Shown in pieces: positions 41,449 to 50,029 of a DNA stretch of 64,000 nt (its first letter is position 1; each line of letters opens with the position of its first letter). The notes beneath the pieces are model-generated. The model searched no databases. It was not told where the DNA came from and worked only from the letters and a program-made list of their open reading frames with translations. The position numbers and the translations under genes were made by a program. Source of the DNA: JAKSSE01 sp045597645. GTDB taxonomy: Bacteria > Bacillota > Clostridia > Lachnospirales > Lachnospiraceae. Location: NCBI GenBank assembly GCA_045597645.1, contig JAZLKM010000025.1, positions 1-64,000 of the forward strand, given 5' to 3'.

Positions 41449-44277
41449 CTATTTTCTCTTCAGCATCTTCCCTATGCCCTTGAAAAAATGTCCATTGAGC
41501 ACATCAAGGATTCCTTCAAACATGTATGGTCCTACCATGCCTGCCGCGCTGGTGCGAAGAGCGAAAAACGGCATCTCCTTAACCGCAGCCTCCATCATCT
41601 GATCTTGATTCTCCTCAGCCTTGCTCATCTGCTTTACCACCTTTGAAATAATCCAAAGAATGAATCGACCGATTCTGGTGCTGTCTGTATCCTCAAGACA
41701 ATTGTCCATAGTAAATGGTCGCGTAATTCTAGTAACTTCCGGCGAAAGCTCGCGCCCGAGCAGTTTTTCAAAATCCTCAGCCGGAATTGCATCAACTGCA
41801 ACGCCCTCAGTAATAAGCATATAAGCATCGGGCAGCCGCCTCATTGCTTTGCCACTAGCAGCACTTGCAAACTCACCACCAGTCGCACCCGCAAGCTCAC
41901 CATCAGTCGCACCCACAAATTCACCACCAGTCGCAGCCACGGCATCACCAGAGGCAGTCGCATGGTACTCATTAAAAGCGACTCCCTGCATCAGAACTTT
42001 TGCATCACTCGTTGCCTCTCCTCCTGCAGCTGCACTTAATGTCACATCATTATCTGTTCCCAGATGTCTCGGCCTGCTATCCACGCACATCCCCAGCTCC
42101 AACGGCAGATTATCAAGCGAGCCTCCGATAGTCAAAATGTACTCGCCGGGTCTTGCTGTAAACTTCCCTTGCTCAATGTCATACACACCAAGCTCTCTCG
42201 TATCGATCTCAATAACAGCCTCAGCCGAAGTCCTCGGTGCGATTTCCACCTTTTCAAATCCCGCCAACTGCCTTTTGGGTCTGAAATCTGTAACATCTTT
42301 TTGTGTTGCAAAAACCATACAGATTTCCTTCGCAACAACATCGCCTGTGTTTTCTATGGTGACAGTCACATTAAACTTGTCGCCATCTGCCACCATTGCC
42401 GGAGCCTCTGTGCTTACATATCTGAAGCTACTATATGATAGTCCATGGCCAAACTTATACTGCACCGGCTTATTCACAGTGTCAAAATATCTGTATCCGC
42501 AGAAAACGCTCTCCCTGTGCTGCACATGAGCTCTGTCTCCTGGAAAATATCTACTGCTAAGGCAATCCTGTGCATGAAATGGCCAGGTCTCTGCCAGCTT
42601 ACCGGACGGACTGACCTTACCAGAAAGAATGTTGGCAATAGCCGCTCCGGTGCCCTCACCTCCAAGATATGCTAATAGAATACCCTTGGCATAGGATTCC
42701 CATGGGAGCTCCATCGGCGAGCCACCCATCAGCACAACCACTAGGTTAGCATTCTTCCTTGCAATTGCTTCGATTAGATAATTCTGCTCATCCGGAAGCC
42801 TCATGTGCGAGCGGTCAAATCCCTCCGACTCGCTGCGTTCAGGTAGGCCACCATAGAAAATGACAATATCGCTATCAGCACATTTTTCTGCTATCTCATC
42901 TATATCACATTTGAAATAGCTGCGAAGTGACGCCGCATCCAGCTTTTCTTCCGCCTTCTTGGCGGCACCTCGTACTATACTTTTCTCGTCAACGATTTCA
43001 TCCCAGCCTGCTACAAGCTTGGCATTAACGCCTAATGCCTTAAGCGCATCCAGAGGGTTATCCACCTGAATTGGTGTGATTTTAGAGCTTCCAGCCCCCT
43101 GGAATCTAGGGCTTTCTGCAAATGGTCCTATCACTGCCACCTTCTGACCGTTTTTAAGCGGGAGAAGTCCCGTATCATTTTTGAGGAGCACCATAGACTC
43201 CTCGGCAATACGGACAGCAAGTGAGTGATGTTCCTTACTTCCCATACCATTGGCTGTATTAAAAGCAACGTTTCTATTTAAAGTAGTACTTTTATTCGGG
43301 GCAGCATTCTCGTTTAAAGAATCGCTTTCACTTGAAGCAGCATTTTCGTTTGGAGCAACATTTTCACCTGTAGATACATTTTGATGCCTCTTTGCATCCT
43401 CAGCTTCTAATGCAAACGCCACTACTCTCGCTGCTGCCAAATCAAGTTGTTCCTCCAACAGTGACCCCTCTTGAACCGCTTTTATAATTTCACTGTCATT
43501 TATGCCCATACTGCCTGGCATCTCCAGGTCAAGACCCGACTCCACACCAGATGGTCTAAGATGGGTTGCGCCCCAATCACTTACAACGAGTCCATCAAAC
43601 CCCCACTTTTCACGAAGTGTTTCGGTTAATAGCCATTTATTTTCACTGCTGTATTTACCATTCACTTTGTTGTACGAGCACATAACGCTGCGAGGCTGGC
43701 TTTCTTTTACAGCTATCTCAAAAGCCTTTAGATAGTATTCGTTTAGCGTCCTCTCATCCACCTGAGCATCAATGCTCATGCGTCGTTTTTCCTGATTGTT
43801 AGCAGCAAAATGCTTTAGGGAGGTGCCAACTCCCTGAGATTGAACTCCATTTATATATCCAGCTGCCAGCTTGCCCGCAAGGTATGGATCCTCGCTGAAA
43901 TACTCAAAATTCCTGCCGCACAGCGGACTGCGCTTCATGTTGACGCCAGGTCCAAGTACCACATCAACCGATTCCGCTATACACTCCTCGGCAATTCCTT
44001 TCCCCATCTCACCTAGAAGCTCAGGATCGAAGCTACACGCAGTAAGGCTTGCTGTCGGAAAACATGTAGCCGGCACGCTGTCTCCTATTCCCAGATTGTC
44101 CTGAGTATTCATCTGCTTTCTAAGTCCGTGAGGGCCATCAGATACCATAACGCTACCTACGCCAATCCTCTCCACCGGCTTCGTGTGCCAGACGTCACGC
44201 CCTGAGCACAGGCCCGCCTTCTCCTCAAGGGTCATCTGTGATACTAGTTCTTTCGCTTTTCCAATGTATTTGTTCAT
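41449..44277 (-). CDS. GH3 family beta-glucosidase
   Basis: 942 residues. The N-terminal TIM barrel has KHFAANNQE and the nucleophile Asp234 in VVSDWGA; the second alpha/beta domain holds GPFAESPRFQGAGSSK; a fibronectin-III-like domain (FNVTVTINTGDVVAKE-type) precedes a ~170-residue C-terminal extension with no clear relative. It releases glucose or xylose from beta-linked oligosaccharides; with no signal peptide it acts inside the cell on sugar imported by the GPH transporter encoded just upstream. Two low-complexity inserts encoded by tandem repeats interrupt it: six-residue repeats (about 296-346) between the first two domains, and eight-residue repeats (about 772-804) in the tail. Confidence 0.9.
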   Translation of the reverse strand: MNKYIGKAKELVSQMTLEEKAGLCSGRDVWHTKPVERIGVGSVMVSDGPHGLRKQMNTQDNLGIGDSVPATCFPTASLTACSFDPELLGEMGKGIAEECIAESVDVVLGPGVNMKRSPLCGRNFEYFSEDPYLAGKLAAGYINGVQSQGVGTSLKHFAANNQEKRRMSIDAQVDERTLNEYYLKAFEIAVKESQPRSVMCSYNKVNGKYSSENKWLLTETLREKWGFDGLVVSDWGATHLRPSGVESGLDLEMPGSMGINDSEIIKAVQEGSLLEEQLDLAAARVVAFALEAEDAKRHQNVSTGENVAPNENAASSESDSLNENAAPNKSTTLNRNVAFNTANGMGSKEHHSLAVRIAEESMVLLKNDTGLLPLKNGQKVAVIGPFAESPRFQGAGSSKITPIQVDNPLDALKALGVNAKLVAGWDEIVDEKSIVRGAAKKAEEKLDAASLRSYFKCDIDEIAEKCADSDIVIFYGGLPERSESEGFDRSHMRLPDEQNYLIEAIARKNANLVVVLMGGSPMELPWESYAKGILLAYLGGEGTGAAIANILSGKVSPSGKLAETWPFHAQDCLSSRYFPGDRAHVQHRESVFCGYRYFDTVNKPVQYKFGHGLSYSSFRYVSTEAPAMVADGDKFNVTVTIENTGDVVAKEICMVFATQKDVTDFRPKRQLAGFEKVEIAPRTSAEAVIEIDTRELGVYDIEQGKFTARPGEYILTIGGSLDNLPLELGMCVDSRPRHLGTDNDVTLSAAAGGEATSDAKVLMQGVAFNEYHATASGDAVAATGGEFVGATDGELAGATGGEFASAASGKAMRRLPDAYMLITEGVAVDAIPAEDFEKLLGRELSPEVTRITRPFTMDNCLEDTDSTRIGRFILWIISKVVKQMSKAEENQDQMMEAAVKEMPFFALRTSAAGMVGPYMFEGILDVLNGHFFKGIGKMLKRK
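41866..41960 (-). repeat. 24-bp in-frame repeats in the beta-glucosidase tail
   Basis: Three to four 24-bp units encode the octapeptide ATGGEF[V/A][G/S] and variants (VAATGGEF, VGATDGEL, AGATGGEF). DNA identity between units is high, consistent with recent expansion. Confidence 0.8.
43263..43380 (-). repeat. 18-bp in-frame repeats in the beta-glucosidase linker
   Basis: About six 18-bp units encode hexapeptides such as GENVAP, APNENA, SLNENA, APNKST and TLNRNV. They insert an Asn/Ala/Ser-rich loop between the two catalytic-site domains of the GH3 enzyme, where a flexible surface linker is tolerated. Confidence 0.8.
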
Positions 44278-44310
44278 ATACAGTCCTCACTGTAATCCGA
44301 TACCCAGACA

Positions 44311-44475
44311 TTTTGCTTCTTGCTATAGCTTGCAATCCTACGAATTTACTTCTTGCTATAGTATGCTATCCTGCCAATTTGCTTCACGCTTTAGTCCAAT
44401 GTCCTGCTAATGCACTTCCTGTTGCAATCTTGCATCCTGCTGATTTATCCCAGCTATACTCTCGCATGCTGCAAA
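44311..44475. repeat. Degenerate 33-bp tandem repeats upstream of beta-glucosidase
   Basis: Five units start at 44311, 44344, 44377, 44410 and 44443. The consensus on the + strand is ATTT-CTTCTTGCTATAG followed by T-TGC-ATCCTGC-A. Unit length is exactly 33 bp although the sequences have drifted. They fill nearly the whole 213-bp gap between the transporter stop and the beta-glucosidase start, where its promoter and leader should lie. The frame is open but no ribosome-binding site or family is seen. Confidence 0.8.
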
Positions 44476-44490
44476 AATCATTTCCTCACA

Positions 44491-45918
44491 CTAATTCTTC
44501 TTGCCCAGCTCAGCGCAGATTCTGTCATACTCAGCTTCATCAATTTTGTATTTGCTTCGAAGAATTATAAATGCAGCTATCATCGCAATCAGTGGAATCA
44601 GAACCATTCCAATGCGAAGCATTAATGTCTGACTTGCTAGTACACTTCCGGTGAATCCGTCTGCTTGTATAAGCGCAGACTCTCTATCAATAGTGCCTGC
44701 GCCGATTTCCATCTCGAGCTTCGAAATATTCTGGCTCACGCCATAGATTCCGCTGACTATCAGAATAACTGATGCCGCTCCCTGATTCAGTGCTCCTGAC
44801 AGCTTAGACGCAAAGGAACGAATCGCTGAAATAATGCTGTCATGCCTCTCGCCAAAACGCAGTTCATCGTACTCTATAGTGTTATTTACCATTACAATCA
44901 TTGCCAGATTATAGAGTCCCTGACACAAGAAAATAACAAATCCAATTACATTGATAAGTACAATATTTTTCGGCAAAACATATCCGAATCCCAGTAGCGC
45001 AAGATAACCTAGCACAATTACTAACATGCAGATGCTAAGTAATCTTTTCCTGGATAAAGATTTGCTAAGTGCCGGAAAAATGAACTGCGCAATAAGCGTG
45101 CCCAATCCATACATCACAGTGAAAATGGTGATCAAGTCACCACTGCTTGAATATCCAAATTCGAAATAGAAAAAATTGACTGACAGCAATAACAAAAGCT
45201 GCTGCCCTACACAGAACAAAGTATATGCTATGCCAGATGCCACAAGCTGGTCGTTTCGAACGAGAATTTTCACCATAGACTTGATATTGACAGCATCAGC
45301 ATTTTCCTGCCTTTTAGTCTCAGTGACACCCCAGAATGTAAGGGTCTGGAACAATAGAAATCCCAGTCCGCATATCAGAGCAATAATTCGAAATGCAGCA
45401 ACGGCGTTTCCTGCGATAACGATAGGCACCACTCCTGCCACCAGAAACTGTCCTATACATACGAATATTCCCATCAGAGATACGAGATTCTCACGCTCTT
45501 TTGAATCGCTTGACAGACTCGGCAGCATGCCCCAGTATGCAATGTCATTGACTGTATATGTCATTCCCCACAGCAGGTAGCTTACGGAAAAAAAGGCTAC
45601 GAAGCCCCAGCCAGTAGGTCTAATAGTAAATAAGCAAATAATTACTATCGCATTTAGCAATGCTCCAGCTAAAATAAATGGTCTGTATTTTCCACCCTTG
45701 AAGTGACTGTTCTCAATGAACGCGCTCATCATAAGGTCGTTCACTGCATCCCAGCACATGCACACTACCATTGCCACCGAAATGACAGAAAATTGCGCCA
45801 CTGTAAGCTTCATTGTGTACTGCACATAGGTCAGCAAAAACATACTCACCAGAGTGTACGCCGCATCTCGTCCTGTTGCTCCAACGCAATAGGACCACTT
45901 AGTCTTCTTATCTACCAT
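44491..45918 (-). CDS. GPH-type sugar:cation symporter
   Basis: 475 residues with twelve predicted hydrophobic helices. The N-terminus KTKWSYCVGATGRDAAYTLVSMFLLTYV and the DAVNDLMMSAFIENSHFKGGKYRPFIL loop are typical of the glycoside-pentoside-hexuronide family of the MFS. It imports a glycoside, such as a beta-linked di- or oligosaccharide or a xyloside, with Na+ or H+. The adjacent GH3 enzyme would hydrolyse it inside the cell. The order transporter then hydrolase, 213 bp apart, suggests one sugar-use unit. Confidence 0.88.
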   Translation of the reverse strand: MVDKKTKWSYCVGATGRDAAYTLVSMFLLTYVQYTMKLTVAQFSVISVAMVVCMCWDAVNDLMMSAFIENSHFKGGKYRPFILAGALLNAIVIICLFTIRPTGWGFVAFFSVSYLLWGMTYTVNDIAYWGMLPSLSSDSKERENLVSLMGIFVCIGQFLVAGVVPIVIAGNAVAAFRIIALICGLGFLLFQTLTFWGVTETKRQENADAVNIKSMVKILVRNDQLVASGIAYTLFCVGQQLLLLLSVNFFYFEFGYSSSGDLITIFTVMYGLGTLIAQFIFPALSKSLSRKRLLSICMLVIVLGYLALLGFGYVLPKNIVLINVIGFVIFLCQGLYNLAMIVMVNNTIEYDELRFGERHDSIISAIRSFASKLSGALNQGAASVILIVSGIYGVSQNISKLEMEIGAGTIDRESALIQADGFTGSVLASQTLMLRIGMVLIPLIAMIAAFIILRSKYKIDEAEYDRICAELGKKN

Positions 45919-45993
45919 AACTCCCCCTCATCGTTGCACAGCTTAATCCTAATCACCCCTGCAGGATATATGCCGCATGTCCACCTTCTAACC

Positions 45994-46030
45994 AAAAAAG
46001 CACCTTCCGTATAGAAGGTGCTTTAATTTT
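45994..46030. terminator. Terminator after yajC
   Basis: AAAGCACCTTC (45997-46007) pairs with GAAGGTGCTTT (46014-46024) around a 6-nt loop. On the minus strand a T6 run follows, so it ends the long yajC-ward transcript before the sugar transporter gene. The other side is A/T-rich enough to work in reverse too. Confidence 0.88.
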
Positions 46031-46039
46031 CGATTTATA

Positions 46040-46423
46040 TTACTCGCCTTTTTTCAGCTTGCCGAAAAGACCCTTCTTCTCTGGCTCTGCAGCTGCCTGC
46101 TCAGTTACTGGCGGCTCGTAGCCTTCTGGCTTCTCAACCTCTGTGATTGCAGCCTTCTGCATTGGGATACGGCAATTCTTGTTGTTACCAAACTCAACTA
46201 CTACTGTGTCCTCTTCGATTCCGATTACCACACCGTAGAATCCACTGGTAGTAAGTACGGTATCGCCTACCTCCATGCTGTCCATAAGTGCCTTACGACG
46301 CTTCTCTTCCTTTTTCTGTGGGCGGCTCATGAAGTACATCATAGCAGCAATAACTACTACCCAAACAACAATCATAATAATGCTACCGCCACCTGCTGCA
46401 GCCTGATCCATAAATAAAGACAT
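46040..46423 (-). CDS. yajC: Preprotein translocase subunit YajC
   Basis: 127 residues. One N-terminal membrane helix (SIIMIVVWVVVIAAMMYFM) is followed by RPQKKEEKRR and the SMEVGDTVLTTSGFYGVVIGIEED beta domain. It is an accessory to SecYEG/SecDF in protein export. The acidic/lysine tail (EPEKKGLFGKLKKGE) is longer than in E. coli. In many Firmicutes it follows tgt; here hypA and a flavoprotein gene stand between. GAGAGGA precedes ATG. Confidence 0.9.
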   Translation of the reverse strand: MSLFMDQAAAGGGSIIMIVVWVVVIAAMMYFMSRPQKKEEKRRKALMDSMEVGDTVLTTSGFYGVVIGIEEDTVVVEFGNNKNCRIPMQKAAITEVEKPEGYEPPVTEQAAAEPEKKGLFGKLKKGE

Positions 46424-46450
46424 ATCTAATTCCTCTCGTATTCATAATAT

Positions 46451-46467
46451 TTGCAGAAACTCTGCAA
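46451..46467. repeat. Perfect stem-loop in the yajC leader
   Basis: TTGCAGA-AAC-TCTGCAA, 7-bp stem, ~27 bp before the yajC start. It is one of four tandem stem-loops between hypA and yajC. Confidence 0.5.
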
Positions 46468-46527
46468 CTGAGGATAATTTTACACAATAAGAAACTCTGT
46501 GACAAGTGAAAATTTGATGGATAGGTA

Positions 46528-46659
46528 AGAACTCGCCTAAGCGAGTTCTACGGCAGCTGGAAAATCATCTTAAAGCATGATGATTTCCATCTTCCGATGC
46601 GATAAAAGAAGCTCTATGCAGATTAGAGCGAGCTCTAATCTGCTACTACTTCTTTTATC
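46528..46659. repeat. Three consecutive perfect stem-loops between hypA and yajC
   Basis: (1) AGAACTCGC-CTAA-GCGAGTTCT (46528-46549). (2) GGAAA-ATCATC with GATGAT-TTCC (46559-46588). (3) a two-storey stem: outer GATAAAAGAAG (46601-46611) with CTTCTTTTATC (46649-46659), inner GCAGATTAGAGC (46618-46629) with GCTCTAATCTGC (46632-46643). The third includes the last codons of hypA and may be its terminator or an RNA processing site. Confidence 0.65.
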
Positions 46660-46979
46660 ACGACTTCATCCCCAGTTACGAGGTACGTTTCTTTGCTGCC
46701 GCAGTTCGGGCAGATTTTTCCATGTGCCACTGTATCATACTCTGTCTTGCAGCCTTCACAGAAAGTGAGCGCGTGTATGGTCTCGCAGGTCAATTTGCAG
46801 CCATCTAGTACAGTAGACTTTTTGGCATTCCAGTTCCAGCAGTCATACAGGTAATCTGGTATTACAGTAGACACCTCGCCCACCTGCAGGACTACTTCGC
46901 AAATATGATCAACGTTGTTTTCCGCAGCTACTTCCTCTACCTGCTTGGCCACATGGAATACTATTCCTAATTCGTGCAT
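46635..46979 (-). CDS. hypA: HypA-like nickel metallochaperone
   Basis: 114 residues, standard length. It starts with the nickel-binding MHE and has a zinc site of two CxxC pairs (CEGCKTEY, CPNCGSKE). HypA delivers Ni to [NiFe]-hydrogenase, and in some species to urease, with HypB. No hydrogenase or other hyp gene is in the window, so its client is unknown here. AAGGGA precedes ATG by seven bases. The end of the gene lies inside a long stem-loop. Confidence 0.85.
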   Translation of the reverse strand: MHELGIVFHVAKQVEEVAAENNVDHICEVVLQVGEVSTVIPDYLYDCWNWNAKKSTVLDGCKLTCETIHALTFCEGCKTEYDTVAHGKICPNCGSKETYLVTGDEVVIKEVVAD

Positions 46980-47002
46980 TTTGATTTCCCTTTTGAAAAA
47001 AC

Positions 47003-47153
47003 GGGACTCCCTCTAGAGACTAGAAGGAGTTCCGATGACTAGTTTATTGAATGTGTTATATTCTCGCTATTACAGCGAGTTCCGCTCGCGGTGTAATCTC
47101 TTAAACCTGAGATTACACCACTCACGATGTGACTGCCACTTTGCGTTAGTCAC
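47003..47153. repeat. Four stem-loops between the flavoprotein gene and hypA
   Basis: GGGACTCC with GGAGTTCC (47003-47043), CTCGCT with AGCGAG (47063-47079), GGTGTAATCTC with GAGATTACACC (47090-47119, perfect 11 bp), and GTGACT with AGTCAC (47129-47153). They fill almost the whole gap. None has a T-run on the minus strand, so they do not look like simple terminators. Confidence 0.6.
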
Positions 47154-50027
47154 TTATTTATTCTTCTTGTACTCACGATGTGCCTTGATTGCAGCCTTCT
47201 CTGCGTCTGTCTTCTTAGAGAATGCAATCTTAAGTCCACGCTGTACCGCGTACTTTCCGATTGCTCCAATCTTATCCTCTGCGACAGACATTCTTGAAGC
47301 CTTCGGATGTGTGCGGTGAAGCTTGATAGCATCAAATTCACACTTAGTGGTGCAGACACCACATCCGATACACTTATTTTCATCTACTACAGATGCACCA
47401 CAGCCCAAGCATCTTGAAGCCTCAGCCTTTACCTGCTCCTCTGAGAAGCACTGGTGAGCATCTCTAAATGAATGAAGTCTGTCAATAGTCTCATCCATCG
47501 GTGGCTCATGACGTCCAGCAGTATCGAAGCCTTCAAGGAGGATATCATCTTTGTTAAGCTCAATGAAGTCACGACGGTTACGTCCAATGGTAAGGCTTGC
47601 CTTCTCATGAACGAATCTGTGAAGTGACTCTGCAGCGCACTTTCCAGCCTCGATAGCATCGATACAGAACTTCGGTCCAGAATATACATCTCCACCTACG
47701 AAGATATCCGGCTCAGCGGTCTGGAAGGTAAGCTTATCAGCAACAGGATAATCGCCATGCCAGAACTCAACCTTAGTTCCGTCAAGCAAGTTGCCCCACT
47801 CTATTCCCTGACCAATAGCAAATACAATATTCTTGCACTCGATGGTCATGGTCTCATTCTCATCATACTGAGGATTGAACTTGCCCTCAGCATCCTTTAC
47901 TGAAGTACACTTCTTAAATACGATGCCTGATACATTTCCATCAGCATCCTTAAGTACTTCCTTCGGGCCCCATCCGTTATGAATTGCAATGCCTTCTTCA
48001 AGAGTCTCTGAAATTTCTGCATTGCTTGCAGGCATCTCATCTCTTTGCTCAAGACATACCATTGCAGGATTAGCTCCGCCAAATCTCATAGCGGTACGTA
48101 CGCAGTCAACAGCAACGTTACCACCACCGACAACTACTACGCCGCCATCCATCTTCTGGTTCTGGTCCTCAGTAGCCTTGTGCAGGAAGCTAACAGCAAC
48201 ATCAATGCCTGACTTAGCATCAACGCCCGGAATCGGAGGTATTTTACCGCCCTGGCATCCGATAGCTACATAGATAGCCTTGTAGCCCTGCTCACGCAGC
48301 TGGCTGATAGTAATGTCCTTACCTACCTCAACGCCGCACTTGATATCAACGCCGAGCTCACGGATAACCTCTATCTCAGCCTCTACGACATCCTTCTCAA
48401 GCTTGTATGAAGGAATACCCCAGGTAAGCATACCACCCGGACGGCTGTTTTTCTCAAATACAGTAGGCTTATAGCCCTTGGTTGCAAGATAGAATGCACA
48501 TGACAGACCTGCAGGACCTGCACCGATTATTGCAATCTTCTGATCCCACTGGGTAAGTCTGTTAGAAGCGATAACTACAGGCGGGATATATCTGGTCTCA
48601 GCCTTAAGGTCACGCTCTGCGATAAACTTCTTGATATCATCGATAGCTACTGCCTCATCTACAGTACCTCTGGTACATGCAGCCTCGCAACGCTTGTTAC
48701 ATACGCGTCCGCATACAGCTGGGAACGGGTTGTCCTTCTTGATGAGAGCAAGTGCATCATCAAATCTGCCGTTCTTTGCCATGTTGATGTAACCCTGTAC
48801 GGCTACGTGCGCAGGACATGCGGTCTTACACGGTGCTGTACCTGTGTCGTGGCAGTTCTTGCGGATATTATCTCTGTAGTTCTCGTCGTACATATCCTTG
48901 CCCCACGGAACGCGGTCAGGAAGTACAACCTTCGGATACTCTACCTCGGTACCGTCCTTCTTGCAGAGCTTCTGTCCAAGCTTTACAGCACCTGCCGGGC
49001 AGTACTCTACGCACTTACCGCAGGCTACGCACTTTTCCTTCTCTACATGAGCGGTATATGCTGAACGACTCATGTTAGGAGTATTGAACAGCTGTGAGGT
49101 ACGAAGTGCATTACAGATATTTACATTACAGTTGCAGATACCAAATATCTTATTTTCTCCATCGATATTGGTAATCTGGTGTACGAATCCATTGTCCTCA
49201 GCGATTTTAAGGATACGCATTGCCTCTTCATAGGTGATGTCATGGCCCTTGCCGGTCTCGCGAGAGTAGTCAGCGAAGTCGCCTACACCGATACACCAGT
49301 TCATCTCGTCATCAGCGCAGCCCTCGTCAATAGCCTTGCGGCATACACGGCATGAGCACTGACCTACACCGATGTGGCCCTCGTATTTTTTGAGCCAATA
49401 TGAAATCTGCTCGATATCTACCTTCTGATTCTCGAACTCGATTGCCTTCTCAACAGGAATAACGTGCATACCTACACCGGCACCACCCTCAGGAATGAGA
49501 TGGGTCAGACCGTCAAGTGGTACAAATGTCATTCTCTCGAAGAAAGAACCAAGAGCCGGATGCTCCTCCATACGATGGTTAGATGGAACACCAGGAACTG
49601 CCTCCTCCATGTTGAACAGCTCTGCTGATCCCGGAACGAAAAGAGGCAGGATGTATCTGCGCTCTGACTGAGGTGCAGTACGTCCATTGTGATCATAGTG
49701 ATTACCATAATCATACTCCAGAAGTCCGATGTAGCTCATCTCGTCAAGGAGCTTCTGGAAAGCCTCCTTGTCCTTTGACTTTTCTGGATTTAATTTGCAA
49801 AGCTCCTCAAAAGTGTAATGATGACGAAGCTTCATGGAAAGACCTACATCGGCCATTTCCTCTGTTACAATCTCAGCAAGACCCCAGTACTCAGCATCAT
49901 CTACTGTTACCCCCTTGATCTTGTGAGCGATTACATCAGTGATTTTTCTTCCGAGCGCGATTATCTTCGGGTTCGGATTCTGATCACCCATGTGTGGCGG
50001 CACTAGGGCCTTGCTCAACTCTGGCAT
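47154..50027 (-). CDS. Large Fe-S / FAD NAD(P)-dependent oxidoreductase
   Basis: 957 residues, a fusion. Residues 1-~330 form a cysteine-containing domain (GQCSCRVCRKAIDEGC, ICNCNVNICNALR) followed by a ferredoxin motif CVACGKCVEYCPAGA. Next is the GltD-type N-terminal Fe-S region (CPAHVAVQGYINMA, VCGRVCNKRCEAACTRG), the FAD loop IIGAGPAGLSCAFYLATKG and a second dinucleotide loop VVVVGGGNVAVDCVRTAM. A C-terminal ferredoxin (CIGCGVCTTKC) ends it. This is the architecture of NADPH-dependent glutamate-synthase small subunit relatives such as NfnB-type electron-transfer proteins, with an added N-terminal half. No glutamate synthase large subunit is adjacent, so a ferredoxin/NAD(P)H electron carrier role is more likely. 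GGGGAG precedes the ATG inside the end of tgt. Confidence 0.8.
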   Translation of the reverse strand: MPELSKALVPPHMGDQNPNPKIIALGRKITDVIAHKIKGVTVDDAEYWGLAEIVTEEMADVGLSMKLRHHYTFEELCKLNPEKSKDKEAFQKLLDEMSYIGLLEYDYGNHYDHNGRTAPQSERRYILPLFVPGSAELFNMEEAVPGVPSNHRMEEHPALGSFFERMTFVPLDGLTHLIPEGGAGVGMHVIPVEKAIEFENQKVDIEQISYWLKKYEGHIGVGQCSCRVCRKAIDEGCADDEMNWCIGVGDFADYSRETGKGHDITYEEAMRILKIAEDNGFVHQITNIDGENKIFGICNCNVNICNALRTSQLFNTPNMSRSAYTAHVEKEKCVACGKCVEYCPAGAVKLGQKLCKKDGTEVEYPKVVLPDRVPWGKDMYDENYRDNIRKNCHDTGTAPCKTACPAHVAVQGYINMAKNGRFDDALALIKKDNPFPAVCGRVCNKRCEAACTRGTVDEAVAIDDIKKFIAERDLKAETRYIPPVVIASNRLTQWDQKIAIIGAGPAGLSCAFYLATKGYKPTVFEKNSRPGGMLTWGIPSYKLEKDVVEAEIEVIRELGVDIKCGVEVGKDITISQLREQGYKAIYVAIGCQGGKIPPIPGVDAKSGIDVAVSFLHKATEDQNQKMDGGVVVVGGGNVAVDCVRTAMRFGGANPAMVCLEQRDEMPASNAEISETLEEGIAIHNGWGPKEVLKDADGNVSGIVFKKCTSVKDAEGKFNPQYDENETMTIECKNIVFAIGQGIEWGNLLDGTKVEFWHGDYPVADKLTFQTAEPDIFVGGDVYSGPKFCIDAIEAGKCAAESLHRFVHEKASLTIGRNRRDFIELNKDDILLEGFDTAGRHEPPMDETIDRLHSFRDAHQCFSEEQVKAEASRCLGCGASVVDENKCIGCGVCTTKCEFDAIKLHRTHPKASRMSVAEDKIGAIGKYAVQRGLKIAFSKKTDAEKAAIKAHREYKKNK

Positions 50028-50029
50028 AA

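Noticed and set aside
41042..41602. Protein-coding genes through the TGTACA array
   Set aside because: The 62-bp period shifts the frame each unit, translations have no family, and no ribosome-binding sites are present; a terminator and a promoter border the array.
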